Assembly: GCA_026985775.1 (NCBI GenBank)
Contig: JALSPV010000036.1
Span: 1-14,365 of the forward strand
Direction: 5' to 3'
DNA length: 14,365 bases
Source: Candidatus Aenigmatarchaeota archaeon
GTDB taxonomy: Archaea; Aenigmatarchaeota; Aenigmatarchaeia; Aenigmatarchaeales; SZUA-1535
The translations under genes were made by a program, and so were the position numbers. The notes below the pieces were generated by a model. The model did no database searches. It was not told the origin of the DNA and saw only the letters and a program-made list of their open reading frames with translations. Below, piece after piece: positions 6,187 to 13,385 of this stretch; the stretch's first letter is position 1; every line of letters begins with the position of its first letter.

Positions 6187-6902
6187 AAGCCTTCCTCCAT
6201 AACAAATTTAGTTGCAAATGGGAGTATAATTTTTCTTGCCATGTATATTTCAATTGATTTTTTCATGCCTTTTTCCAAAGGTTCTTCTACAAAGCTTGTT
6301 TCAGCAACATCTTTGTTTATTATTTTCATTACTGCACGCATACTTACAAGGTTTTTTGAGTAAAATATTTTCATTCCCCATGCACTAAATACAGCTCTGG
6401 ATATAGATACCCATTCATGAGTAGGGTTTTTTATGTCGAGCTCGAGAACACCTTCTTCAAGCGGGTTCGTTTTTGGTGTTTTGAAGTGTACACAGCTTTT
6501 CCAGTATCTGCACACCTTTCCTGTGCGTACAGAGCCGTAAAGAGTGTATTTTTGTGGAAGGAGCGAGAAAATATCAAGAACTCTGTAGCTTTCTTTTTGC
6601 TTAAGAATTATGCCTATTTCTATGGGAAATGTCAAAAACACTTTTGCGTTTTCTTTTGGTGCGAGAACGAGCTCATTTTCCAATTCAATAAGAAGGAACG
6701 ATGTTATTTCGCTTGGTAAATTTACGGGTTCTACAGGGTTTAATATAATCTCTACGGAAGAACCTGCTATTTGCTTTACAGTTTCTCCAGAAGACTCGCA
6801 AGATCTTTTATAAATCCATGCATCTTCTCCGAGCTTTTTAACCTCGATTGAAAACCTTTTCCGCGAGAGCTTGAAAGGTGGTTTGTACGAACCATAAACC
6901 AT
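6183..6902 (-). CDS. DUF432 (COG2430) family protein, MscS-associated
   Basis: The 239-residue protein is likely soluble and beta-rich. The opening GSYKPPFKLSRKRFSIEVKKLGEDAWIYKR, a central VEPVNLPSEITSFLLIELENEL (about 57-78) and a FPIEIGIIL segment (about 92-100) resemble the DUF432 family, whose role is unknown but whose genes often sit next to MscS-type channel genes. That is the arrangement here: it overlaps the mscS gene by 4 bases and is the first gene of the pair. A Cys pair (VCRYWKSC, about 130-137) is visible. There is no signal peptide or membrane helix. A cytoplasmic partner or modulator of the channel is an inference from context. An AT-rich stretch at about 6925-6935 could hold its TATA box. 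Confidence 0.7.
   Translation of the reverse strand: MVYGSYKPPFKLSRKRFSIEVKKLGEDAWIYKRSCESSGETVKQIAGSSVEIILNPVEPVNLPSEITSFLLIELENELVLAPKENAKVFLTFPIEIGIILKQKESYRVLDIFSLLPQKYTLYGSVRTGKVCRYWKSCVHFKTPKTNPLEEGVLELDIKNPTHEWVSISRAVFSAWGMKIFYSKNLVSMRAVMKIINKDVAETSFVEEPLEKGMKKSIEIYMARKIILPFATKFVMEEGL
6190..6198 (-). promoter_or_regulatory. Shine-Dalgarno site of the mscS gene
   Basis: GGAGGAAGG within the end of the DUF432 gene, with its GGAGG 7 bases before the mscS ATG at 6186. It confirms the start and indicates coupled translation. Confidence 0.7.
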
Positions 6903-6940
6903 GAAAAAATTTTTGTAAATTGGAGTATTTATTTTTTGTA

Positions 6941-7459
6941 ATGAAGGTGTTTCTCACAGGGTTACCTGGTGTCGGAAAAACAACTATCGTCAAGAAATTT
7001 CTAAAGACTTATTCTCGTAAAGTGGTAGGCTTCTTCACACCGGAAATAAGAAAGAGTGGAAAGCGCATAGGCTTTGAGATAGAGCTTATTCCTTCCGGTG
7101 AAAAATTACTCTTTGCATTCGTTGATAGAATATCCTCTGTGCGCTTCGGAAAATATTGGATAAGTATGGAAAATTTAGAAAAAGCCATAGAAAATGTTAA
7201 AATTCTTACAGAAAAGGAGAAAGCAAATCTCATAGTTATTGATGAGATAGGAAAAATGGAAATGGTTTCTCCAAAGTTTCGAGAATTTGTAGAAGAACTT
7301 GTTTCTTCACCGAAAAATCTTCTCTGTGTTGTGCACAGGGCATATGCGAAGAAGTTCGAAAAATATGGGAAGGTAATATTTGTTACTACTGAAAATCGCG
7401 ATTCTCTTCCTGAGCGTCTTTTAGGTTGCTTCCATCCACGTCATTGTGTGTTCTTTTAA
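6941..7459 (+). CDS. THEP1-type nucleoside-triphosphatase (NTPase, DUF265)
   Basis: This P-loop NTPase of the THEP1 family hydrolyses nucleoside triphosphates; its cellular role is not settled. With the start at ATG 6941 it has 172 residues, the usual size. The Walker A motif GLPGVGKTT is at residues 7-15 and Walker B LIVIDEIGKME at about 97-107 (Asp101, Glu102). The family pattern VVGFFTPEIRKSGKRIGFEI (28-47) is clear, as is the late VVHRAYAKKF. The TTG at 6920 would add seven residues before MKVFLTG and is rejected because homologues start right before the first beta strand. It is divergent from the DUF432-mscS pair and convergent with ileS across a gap of about 360 bases. No clear Shine-Dalgarno or TATA box was identified for it. 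Confidence 0.9.
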   Translation: MKVFLTGLPGVGKTTIVKKFLKTYSRKVVGFFTPEIRKSGKRIGFEIELIPSGEKLLFAFVDRISSVRFGKYWISMENLEKAIENVKILTEKEKANLIVIDEIGKMEMVSPKFREFVEELVSSPKNLLCVVHRAYAKKFEKYGKVIFVTTENRDSLPERLLGCFHPRHCVFF

Positions 7460-7476
7460 GAATACTAACATCCAGA

Positions 7477-7544
7477 GAAAATAGGCATGAAATCTTTCAT
7501 CACCACCGAAATAAATAATTACCTCTATTATCTCGCCTATTTTC
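7477..7544. repeat. 10-bp inverted repeat enclosing two small hairpins
   Basis: GAAAATAGGC (7477-7486) and GCCTATTTTC (7535-7544) are perfect reverse complements 48 bases apart. Inside lie ATGAAATCTTTCAT (7487-7500), a small hairpin stacked directly on the outer stem, and ATAAT/ATTAT (7515-7519 with 7527-7531), a 5-base stem with a 7-base loop. Together they would make a three-way junction on either strand. Whether it is transcribed is unknown; THEP1 readthrough on plus or ileS readthrough on minus would both include it. Confidence 0.4.
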
Positions 7545-7554
7545 AACTTTTGTT

Positions 7555-7599
7555 CCCTCTATAAATTGTGAATGAACCTTCTATGCCTTCTTTAGAGGG
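7555..7599. repeat. 7-bp inverted repeat CCCTCTA/TAGAGGG
   Basis: The arms at 7555-7561 and 7593-7599 pair perfectly around a 31-base interior. It lies 10 bases after the preceding inverted repeat. It could be a second stem of the same RNA; alone it is weak. Confidence 0.3.
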
Positions 7600-7689
7600 T
7601 ATGAATTTGTTTGTTTGGTTTTGTGGACACGAAAGATTTAACACTTTTAATTTAAGAAGTAAAGAAGGATAAGGCTGAGAGATTTCTTG

Positions 7690-7735
7690 TATATCGGAGA
7701 TTTCTGCCACGAGCTTGCAAGTTGCAGAAGGTATA
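7690..7735 (+). ncRNA. Possible structured small RNA hairpin
   Basis: TTCTGC (7702-7707) pairs with GCAGAA (7724-7729) around a 16-base loop. TATATC (7690-7695) can pair with GGTATA (7730-7735) with one G-U pair, giving a 12-pair stem with a one-sided 6-base bulge. A TATA-like TTTTAATTTA at 7645-7654 would place a start near 7676, ahead of the hairpin. A 9-base direct repeat GAGATTTCT occurs at 7679 and 7697. No known RNA family was recognised; box C/D and H/ACA patterns do not fit. This is a weak candidate. Confidence 0.2.
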
Positions 7736-7821
7736 GCAGGAACCGAAACTATCTTAACAGTGATGCAAAAAACATAAGAAAAAAATGTTACAATTATATA
7801 TTACGTAATTTCCTTTCATTT

Positions 7822-10812
7822 TTACGCCTCTATTCCAAATTCATACACCTTTCCTTCAAACTCAATACTACCCTTTTCTCCTTTAATTTCTTCGGGTGTG
7901 CAAACAAGCGTTATAATGGTGTTTGTTTCCTCTTCTAAGAAGCTTTTTTCTTTTTCAAATTCTTTTGAAAGATATAGCTTAACTTTCTGGTGTACATTTA
8001 GTCCGAGTGTTTTTCTCTTCTCTTGTACAGCCCTTATGAGCTCTCGGATAAGCCATTTTCTCTTAAGCTCTTCATCAATGGTTGTATCAAGAATGACATA
8101 ACCATAACTGAATTCTTTACCTTCTTTGACTTCTTCTGGAATAAACATCAAATCATTTTTTTCAAGCTCCGCTTCTACAAGAATTACCTTTCCTTTTTCA
8201 TCCATTTCCTTTTTAAGTTCATTTACATTGCTCTCTTTCAAAACCCGCTCTATTTCTTTAACCTTTCTTCCATATTTCTTTCCAACTTTTGCATAGTTGA
8301 GTTTAACCTTCCATTTTATCTCGCTTATCTCATAGCTTACGCTTTCGACATTAGTCATTTTCTTTATTATTTCTTCAAGTTCTTTTGCAACACTAAGTAC
8401 GCGTTCGTTTGAGCATATTTTCACACCCTTTAAAACATACCTCGTTTTAATCTTAGCTTCATGTCTCGCATGATAAATTGCTTCGACAATTTCTTTTACA
8501 ATCTCCATTTTCTCCTCTAACTCTTTGTCTATAAGCTCTTCTTCTACTTCAGGAAAATCGCACATGTGCACAGATTCTTTTGAAGCAAAATACTTTTGAT
8601 AAAGCCACTCTGCTGTAAATGGAATTGCAGGAGCAAGTATATAGAGAAGTTTTTCGAGAACATAGCTCAAAGCCATGTTAACTCCTTCATCTTTTCTATC
8701 TCTTACGAGTTTTATGTACCACCTTGAGAGATCCTCTATAACGAAATTTTCTATTTCCTGCAAAGCTTTATGACCATGAATCTTTTCACAGCATTCACGA
8801 ACATATTTAACGAGTGAGTTAAATCGGGAGAGTAACCATAAATCTTCTTTTTTCAGAGCAGATTTATCCAGCTCGGTTTTTTTGCAGTATGTTTCGAAAT
8901 AGTTGTATGTGTTTATGAAAATTGTAAAGAACTTTCTGACATTTTCCATATCCCTCCAAGAAAAGTAAAAGTCCATCGAAGGATCGTTCCTTAAAAGACC
9001 AAACCTGAGAACATCTGTACCGTATTTTTCTGCTACGTCTTCTGGATTTACTATATTACCGAGAGACTTTGACATCTTTACGCCTTTTTCGTCTAAGACT
9101 AGACCATGCATGAGTATTCTTTTGAATGGTGCTCTATCAAAGGTTATAACGCTAGTTATGAGTTGCGAATTCCACCATCCGCGTATCTGATCAGGACCTT
9201 CTATTTGCAAATCACTTGGCCACATCTCCTCGAAAAGTTCTTTTTCGCGCGGATAATTTAGAGAGGCCCAGCTTGCTACACCAGAATCAAACCAAACGTC
9301 GAGAACATCTTTAACCCTTTTCATCTTCCCTCCACACTTTTCGCAGTTTAGAATTATTTCATCAACATAAGGTCTGTGTAGATCTTTTGGTTTTTCAGGA
9401 AGTTCGTCGACACTTCCTATAACCTTTACCTCTCCGCATTTCTCACAAATCCATATTGGCAGTGGTATTCCCCAGTAACGCTGTCTCGATATTGGCCAGT
9501 CATCTAAGCTCTCGAGCCAGTTTTTGAATCTTTGTTTAGCAAATGAAGGAACCCAGTAGACCTTTTCATTCTCCTCTAAAAGTTTTTTTCTTATTGCAGA
9601 AACTCTGAAAAACCACTGTTCAACAGCAAGGAAAAGCAAAGGAGTTTTGCAGCGCCAGCATATTGGGTAGTCGTGAACTATTTTTTCCTTGAAAAGCACC
9701 ACTCCCTTTTCCTCAAGATCTTTAATTATTTCTTCATTTGCCTCATCTCTTACATGCATGCCAGCATATTTCCCTGCATCTTCTGTATACCTTCCGTTCA
9801 TATTTACAGGGCATATTACTGCTAAACCGTAAGCCCTTCCAACTTTAAAATCCTCCATACCATGTCCCGGGGCACAATGCACCAAACCCGTACCCTCTTC
9901 AAGCGTAACGAATTGTTCTGAAAGAACAACTCTGTGTTTTATTCCTTTCTGACACGGTAATTCTGGGAAAATGGGCTCATATTCCAATCCTCCAAGTTCT
10001 TCGCCTTTAACCACTTCAATAATCTCGTATTGCTCTATTCTTGCTTTTTTCATAACTTTTTCAACAAGCTCTTTGGCAATTATCAATACATCTTTACCAA
10101 CTTTAACTTTTGCATATTCAAAATTAGGGTTTACCATAATAGCAATATTTGCTGGGAGTGTCCATGGTGTGGTAGTCCAAATGACAAGGTATTCATTTTC
10201 TTTGTCCTTCACCTTGAACTTAACCGCTATTGCAAAATCCTCGAGTTTAGCATGTTCCACTTCATTATAAGCAACCGCCGTTTCGCAACGCGGACAAACA
10301 TGGACAGGATATCTGGCTTTATATAGCAAGCCTTTTTCAAATGCTTTTTTGAATGTAAACCAGGCAGATTCTATATAAGAGTTGTGAAGGGTTAAGTAAG
10401 GATTTTTCCAGTTCATCCAAACGCCGAGAGAAGAGAACTGGCTATTCATTATTTCTATAAATTCTGTTGCAAATTTTCTGCATTCTTCATTGAATTTTTC
10501 TATACCGTACTTTTCTATATCTTGCTTTGATTTGAAACCAAGCTTTTTTTCCACTTTATTTTCTATTGGTAAACCATGGGTATCATATCCTGGTTGAGCC
10601 CATACATCGTATCCAAGCATTCTGAAAAAGCGGATGTAAAAATCTTTGAGAATTTTATTCCATGCGGTTCCCATGTGAATATATCCAGTTGCATATGGTG
10701 GACCGTCCATGAAAAAGAATTTTTTACAGCCTTTCCTGAAGGAAAGTGCTTTTTCTGGAATGTTATTTTTTTCCCAAAATTCTTTGACTTCTTTTTCAAT
10801 TTCTCTGAGCAT
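7822..10812 (-). CDS. ileS: Isoleucyl-tRNA synthetase (IleRS)
   Basis: This class I synthetase charges tRNA-Ile with isoleucine in the cytoplasm. It has 996 residues, full length for the archaeal/eukaryotic-type enzyme. The HIGH signature appears as HMGT (residues 46-49, in GYIHMGTAWNKILKD), a form seen in archaeal IleRS. KMSKS is canonical (579-583). The editing (CP1) domain shows WTTTPWTLPAN (212-222) and GTGLVHCAPGHGMEDF (307-322). DTHGLPIE (77-84), DVWFDSG (505-511) and GWWNSQ (545-550) also fit. Cys pairs CPRC (173-176), CWRC (385-388), CEKC (457-460) and CEKC (490-493) are likely zinc-binding. The anticodon-binding helical domain follows, then a C-terminal extension (about 820-996). It has its own TATA box about 29 bases upstream, in the 33-base gap after the upstream surface protein gene. 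Confidence 0.97.
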   Translation of the reverse strand: MLREIEKEVKEFWEKNNIPEKALSFRKGCKKFFFMDGPPYATGYIHMGTAWNKILKDFYIRFFRMLGYDVWAQPGYDTHGLPIENKVEKKLGFKSKQDIEKYGIEKFNEECRKFATEFIEIMNSQFSSLGVWMNWKNPYLTLHNSYIESAWFTFKKAFEKGLLYKARYPVHVCPRCETAVAYNEVEHAKLEDFAIAVKFKVKDKENEYLVIWTTTPWTLPANIAIMVNPNFEYAKVKVGKDVLIIAKELVEKVMKKARIEQYEIIEVVKGEELGGLEYEPIFPELPCQKGIKHRVVLSEQFVTLEEGTGLVHCAPGHGMEDFKVGRAYGLAVICPVNMNGRYTEDAGKYAGMHVRDEANEEIIKDLEEKGVVLFKEKIVHDYPICWRCKTPLLFLAVEQWFFRVSAIRKKLLEENEKVYWVPSFAKQRFKNWLESLDDWPISRQRYWGIPLPIWICEKCGEVKVIGSVDELPEKPKDLHRPYVDEIILNCEKCGGKMKRVKDVLDVWFDSGVASWASLNYPREKELFEEMWPSDLQIEGPDQIRGWWNSQLITSVITFDRAPFKRILMHGLVLDEKGVKMSKSLGNIVNPEDVAEKYGTDVLRFGLLRNDPSMDFYFSWRDMENVRKFFTIFINTYNYFETYCKKTELDKSALKKEDLWLLSRFNSLVKYVRECCEKIHGHKALQEIENFVIEDLSRWYIKLVRDRKDEGVNMALSYVLEKLLYILAPAIPFTAEWLYQKYFASKESVHMCDFPEVEEELIDKELEEKMEIVKEIVEAIYHARHEAKIKTRYVLKGVKICSNERVLSVAKELEEIIKKMTNVESVSYEISEIKWKVKLNYAKVGKKYGRKVKEIERVLKESNVNELKKEMDEKGKVILVEAELEKNDLMFIPEEVKEGKEFSYGYVILDTTIDEELKRKWLIRELIRAVQEKRKTLGLNVHQKVKLYLSKEFEKEKSFLEEETNTIITLVCTPEEIKGEKGSIEFEGKVYEFGIEA

Positions 10813-10836
10813 GAAAATAACTCAAGAATAGAAAAG

Positions 10837-10844
10837 CTATAAAA
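10837..10844 (-). promoter_or_regulatory. TATA box of ileS
   Basis: TTTTATAG on the minus strand is centred about 29 bases before the ATG at 10812, inside the short gap following the surface protein gene. There is no Shine-Dalgarno motif, so a start a few bases ahead of the ATG is likely. Confidence 0.5.
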
Positions 10845-10845
10845 T

Positions 10846-12561
10846 TTATCTATATCCATACCTTCTGTATTTGTATCCATAATCTTTCTTTCTGTGTTTC
10901 TTCAGCACAACCGCACAGAGCACAATAACTATACCAATTCCTGCAGCGTAAACGAAAATGGGCAAACCTTCAACAATCTCGAGTTCAAGTGTTTTTATTT
11001 TGCTCTTAACAATTCTATCTTCTTTTTCACCGAAGTCTATTTCTACCTTCACCCTTTTATTTTCTTCCAGGTCGGTATCATCTAACTCTGCAGGAATAAA
11101 AACTTCCTTTTCTTCCCCAGGAGTAAGGAAACAAACCCTTGAGGACAAGGATTGTGGGATTCCATTGATTTTTACATCGAGAAGCTTTGCTATTACTGCG
11201 GCTTTCACACTACCGGTATTTTTAATTTTTACTCCAAACTCTTTTCTACCTTTGTAATAAACGAGCTTTTCGAGTTCTACTTCAGAAGCATCAGCTATTT
11301 TCGAGATTTTTAAAGGAAGCGAATAAGGCGGACCGAATTTACCGTGCTGAGTTAAATAGGAATCGAGATTTTCTGGGCTTTCGCCATAAGATGTATAGAA
11401 CTCTACTGTAATGTTTCCCGTTAGTTCTGTAAGCGAAATATCATAACTTTTCCAGAGCCTTTCTCCCGCTCCTATAAACACAGGTTGTTCATCACCACCG
11501 CTCGCAAGTTCTTTTCCGTTCTTAAGCACTCTGAAGGTTGTGAAAAGGAAAACACCCGTATTACCGCGGTTTTCATATTCTATCATCAATTTTTTTGCAT
11601 CTGGATCATAAATAGCTTGGAGAATTGCGAGTTTTATTACAGGTTGTGGAAGTGGCATCATTGTAAGAGCATAAATCTGCTTGCTTACACCAGGAGTAGC
11701 CATACCATATTTTATGAAAACTGCAACTTTTTTGTGTGTTTCTTCTCTAATTTTTTCCCCAACATAAGTTAGCTGCATACCTATTACTACAACGGTTCTT
11801 ATGTTATTGGACTTTATGAAGTCAAGAATTTCCTCAGGAAGCTTATTCGTTCCTACTAAAAGAACTGGACAGGCACCTTTAAGCATCTCTGGTTCAAGGT
11901 ATTTACCATCTGCTATAAGCACTTGCTGGGTTTTTTTAATCTTCAAAAACTCTTCTCCAATCTTTGCCGAAAGCGCAAATTTGTTATTCGCGTCTATTCT
12001 TTCTGTAGCATATTTTGAAATAACATTCTCTATACTTCGCTTGAACTTTCCTACAAGCACAACCTTTTTAGCGGAGGCAAGCAAACCTGCAACGTCATTT
12101 ACATTTGCATCATTAACTATCAGTACCCAAGAGTTGGTAGCTCTTGCAAGTGCTCCTGTCGGTATACTCAAGTACGGAAAGTCTTCTTCAACAACGTAAA
12201 AACTTTTTATATCACTTGGCATTAAATCGCGGTAAGGAGTTTTAAGCACTATTTTCTGATCTATTACGAATCCACGCATCTTTAATTGTGCTTCTAAGTT
12301 TGGGATAAAGGGTTTTGAGGAAGACTCTATAAGTATGACTCTATCTTTTGGAAGGATGTTGAAGAGTCCCGCCGGATTTGGAGAGTTTGCAAAGTACACT
12401 GGTAAGTTTTCATATTGTGCATACATAATTCCATAATAAACGTCTTTCCAGTCCTCAGAGTTTATCACAACTATCTTTGCGCTTACAACAGGAAAGAGAA
12501 CAGAAAATAGAAAAAGAAACAGAAAAACGATTTGTTTATCACCCATTCGAGGAGCTTTCAT
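10846..12561 (-). CDS. Large membrane-anchored surface protein (S-layer-like, CARDB/NEW3-type domains)
   Basis: With the start at ATG 12561 the protein has 571 residues. It has a signal peptide (KAPRMGDKQ, hydrophobic core about 11-26, predicted cut after VVSA at residue 28), a long extracellular part and a C-terminal membrane helix (about 533-553) followed by an 18-residue basic, Tyr-rich cytoplasmic tail. The first half (about 29-275) is alpha/beta with repeated hydrophobic strands (KIVVINSEDWKDVYYG, RVILIESSS, KVVLVGKF, VLIADGKY, VVVIGMQL). It resembles N-terminal regions of archaeal S-layer-like proteins that also contain cell-wall-binding-like repeats. The second half (about 315-530) looks like two Ig-like beta-sandwich domains (YENRGNTGVF, IKNTGSVKA). 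ATG 12585 would add 8 residues but abuts the TATA-like box; a GGAG lies before ATG 12561. The protein probably acts on the cell surface. Its exact role is unknown. Confidence 0.75.
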   Translation of the reverse strand: MKAPRMGDKQIVFLFLFLFSVLFPVVSAKIVVINSEDWKDVYYGIMYAQYENLPVYFANSPNPAGLFNILPKDRVILIESSSKPFIPNLEAQLKMRGFVIDQKIVLKTPYRDLMPSDIKSFYVVEEDFPYLSIPTGALARATNSWVLIVNDANVNDVAGLLASAKKVVLVGKFKRSIENVISKYATERIDANNKFALSAKIGEEFLKIKKTQQVLIADGKYLEPEMLKGACPVLLVGTNKLPEEILDFIKSNNIRTVVVIGMQLTYVGEKIREETHKKVAVFIKYGMATPGVSKQIYALTMMPLPQPVIKLAILQAIYDPDAKKLMIEYENRGNTGVFLFTTFRVLKNGKELASGGDEQPVFIGAGERLWKSYDISLTELTGNITVEFYTSYGESPENLDSYLTQHGKFGPPYSLPLKISKIADASEVELEKLVYYKGRKEFGVKIKNTGSVKAAVIAKLLDVKINGIPQSLSSRVCFLTPGEEKEVFIPAELDDTDLEENKRVKVEIDFGEKEDRIVKSKIKTLELEIVEGLPIFVYAAGIGIVIVLCAVVLKKHRKKDYGYKYRRYGYR

Positions 12562-12587
12562 AACCAATTTCTCCAGATAATACATAT

Positions 12588-12597
12588 TTAAAATTTT
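12588..12597 (-). promoter_or_regulatory. TATA-like box of the surface protein gene
   Basis: AATTTTAAAT on the minus strand is centred about 31 bases before the ATG at 12561. It directly abuts the alternative ATG at 12585, which therefore would probably not be in the transcript. Confidence 0.4.
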
Positions 12598-12633
12598 AAC
12601 CTCTTCTAAAAACTCAATTAAAGAAGCGATATT

Positions 12634-12641
12634 TTTATATA
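12634..12641 (+). promoter_or_regulatory. Strong TATA box of the secreted protein gene
   Basis: TTTATATA, a near-ideal archaeal TATA box, is centred about 27 bases before the ATG at 12665. A purine-rich stretch (AAGAAGCGA) just upstream suits a TFB-recognition element. A strong, leaderless transcript is inferred. Confidence 0.65.
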
Positions 12642-12664
12642 TTCCTTATTTTATTTCCAAACAC

Positions 12665-13357
12665 ATGAAAGAAAGCTTTTTAAAGGTTTTAGTTGCCTTG
12701 ATAAGCGCTTTATTAGCGGTTCCAGCAGCTGTGTTGGCAGCGGTTCCAGGAGGAGCTACTGTGACAAGCAGCACAACTCACAATCAGTACTATATTCCAC
12801 CAAGCACCATAAATGTCTATGCAGGTAACATAACAGAAGCTAACATCACCACAGAGCAGAGCACGTACCACTGGGCAGGTATCTACGGTAATGCATCAGG
12901 TTACCTTGTATTGGGAGATTCCAGTGGATACAAGATGTACAGATGGGTAGCAAAAGCAAAGTATGTGTACTTTGATAACGAGAGTGTAATAAACTGGGGT
13001 TCATTAAATGCCACAGATTGCGGAACAATAGATGCTCTTTACCCGTTCCTTAGCGGAGCTAGCGATGATTGTGCATATACCTTTACAACAACAGCAAGCT
13101 TCTATTCTCCTGCAACAGGAGATAATGTAGCAAGTACGATTGCAGCACAGACATATGACGGCACAGGAACTCCATACTGGTACACGATAGCACTTAACGA
13201 CACTGTTGCAAAGAATGTTGTATTCGTCGGAGAAGTCAGCACAGGTACAGCTTACAATGGTGCAACATTTGCAAACTATCAGGTAATACTCCCAGAAGAC
13301 GGTAGCAACGGAGACACAACACCAACACCATACTATGTATGGATAGAGCTATACTAA
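12665..13357 (+). CDS. Secreted surface protein with signal peptide and six N-glycosylation sequons
   Basis: This 230-residue protein has a clear signal peptide (basic MKESFLK, hydrophobic LVALISALLAVPAAVLA, cut likely after AVLA or nearby). The mature part is Thr/Ser/Ala/Gly/Tyr-rich, very low in Lys, and unlike every neighbouring product. It holds six Asn-X-Ser/Thr sequons (Asn55, 60, 76, 105, 115, 178) and two Cys (119 and 136) that could form a disulfide. The central motif WAGIYGNASGYLVLGDSSG (70-88) followed by YRW resembles, as far as I recall, secreted archaeal proteins of unknown function. There is no C-terminal anchor; it ends YYVWIELY. Its strong TATA box and higher G+C suggest high expression. 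It is divergent from the anchored surface protein gene, with which it may share the cell envelope. A structural envelope or pilus-like role is inference. Confidence 0.8.
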   Translation: MKESFLKVLVALISALLAVPAAVLAAVPGGATVTSSTTHNQYYIPPSTINVYAGNITEANITTEQSTYHWAGIYGNASGYLVLGDSSGYKMYRWVAKAKYVYFDNESVINWGSLNATDCGTIDALYPFLSGASDDCAYTFTTTASFYSPATGDNVASTIAAQTYDGTGTPYWYTIALNDTVAKNVVFVGEVSTGTAYNGATFANYQVILPEDGSNGDTTPTPYYVWIELY

Positions 13358-13365
13358 AGTTATTG

Positions 13366-13385
13366 CTTTTTTCTCTTTCTTCTTT
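13366..13385 (+). terminator. Pyrimidine-rich terminator after the secreted protein gene
   Basis: A run of six T followed by CTCTTTCTTCTTT begins 9 bases after the stop codon. It is a typical archaeal poly-U termination tract, and ends at the stop of the convergent idi gene. Confidence 0.5.

Larger units (their letters stand above)
7460..7821. other. Gene-free gap with several inverted repeats
   Basis: No credible protein gene is found in these 362 bases between the convergent THEP1 and ileS genes. The longest short frames I followed by hand are 25 residues from 7487 and about 34 from a GTG at 7568, with no recognisable content. What the gap does hold is base-pairing potential: a perfect 10-base inverted repeat (7477-7486 with 7535-7544), a 7-base one (7555-7561 with 7593-7599), a hairpin at 7690-7735 and TATA-like AT stretches around 7645-7655. 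These could be terminators, a processed 3' end, or small RNAs. Confidence 0.5.

Noticed and set aside
7490..7510. Box C-like GTGATGA on the minus strand, possible C/D box RNA
   Set aside because: No CTGA D box at a suitable distance and no paired C'/D' boxes.
7477..7544. tRNA-like fold (long outer stem, hairpin, 5-base stem with 7-base loop)
   Set aside because: No T arm, no GTTCGANTC-type T loop, the loop has no U before the would-be anticodon, and the outer stem is 10 rather than 7 pairs.
7477..7544. Miniature inverted-repeat transposable element
   Set aside because: No target-site duplication flanks the 10-base arms, and no second copy is seen in the window.
7487..7672. Short frames in the gap (25 residues from ATG 7487; about 34 from GTG 7568)
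   Set aside because: Too short, no ribosome site, no recognisable sequence, and they overlap inverted repeats that explain the region better.
7687..7938. 83-residue plus-strand open frame spanning the gap and the end of ileS
   Set aside because: Half of it lies opposite the ileS C-terminal coding region; the composition is random and there is no promoter or ribosome site.
12562..12585. Longer surface protein starting at ATG 12585
   Set aside because: The TATA-like box abuts this ATG, so transcription should begin downstream of it; ATG 12561 has a GGAG ahead and leaves a compact signal peptide.
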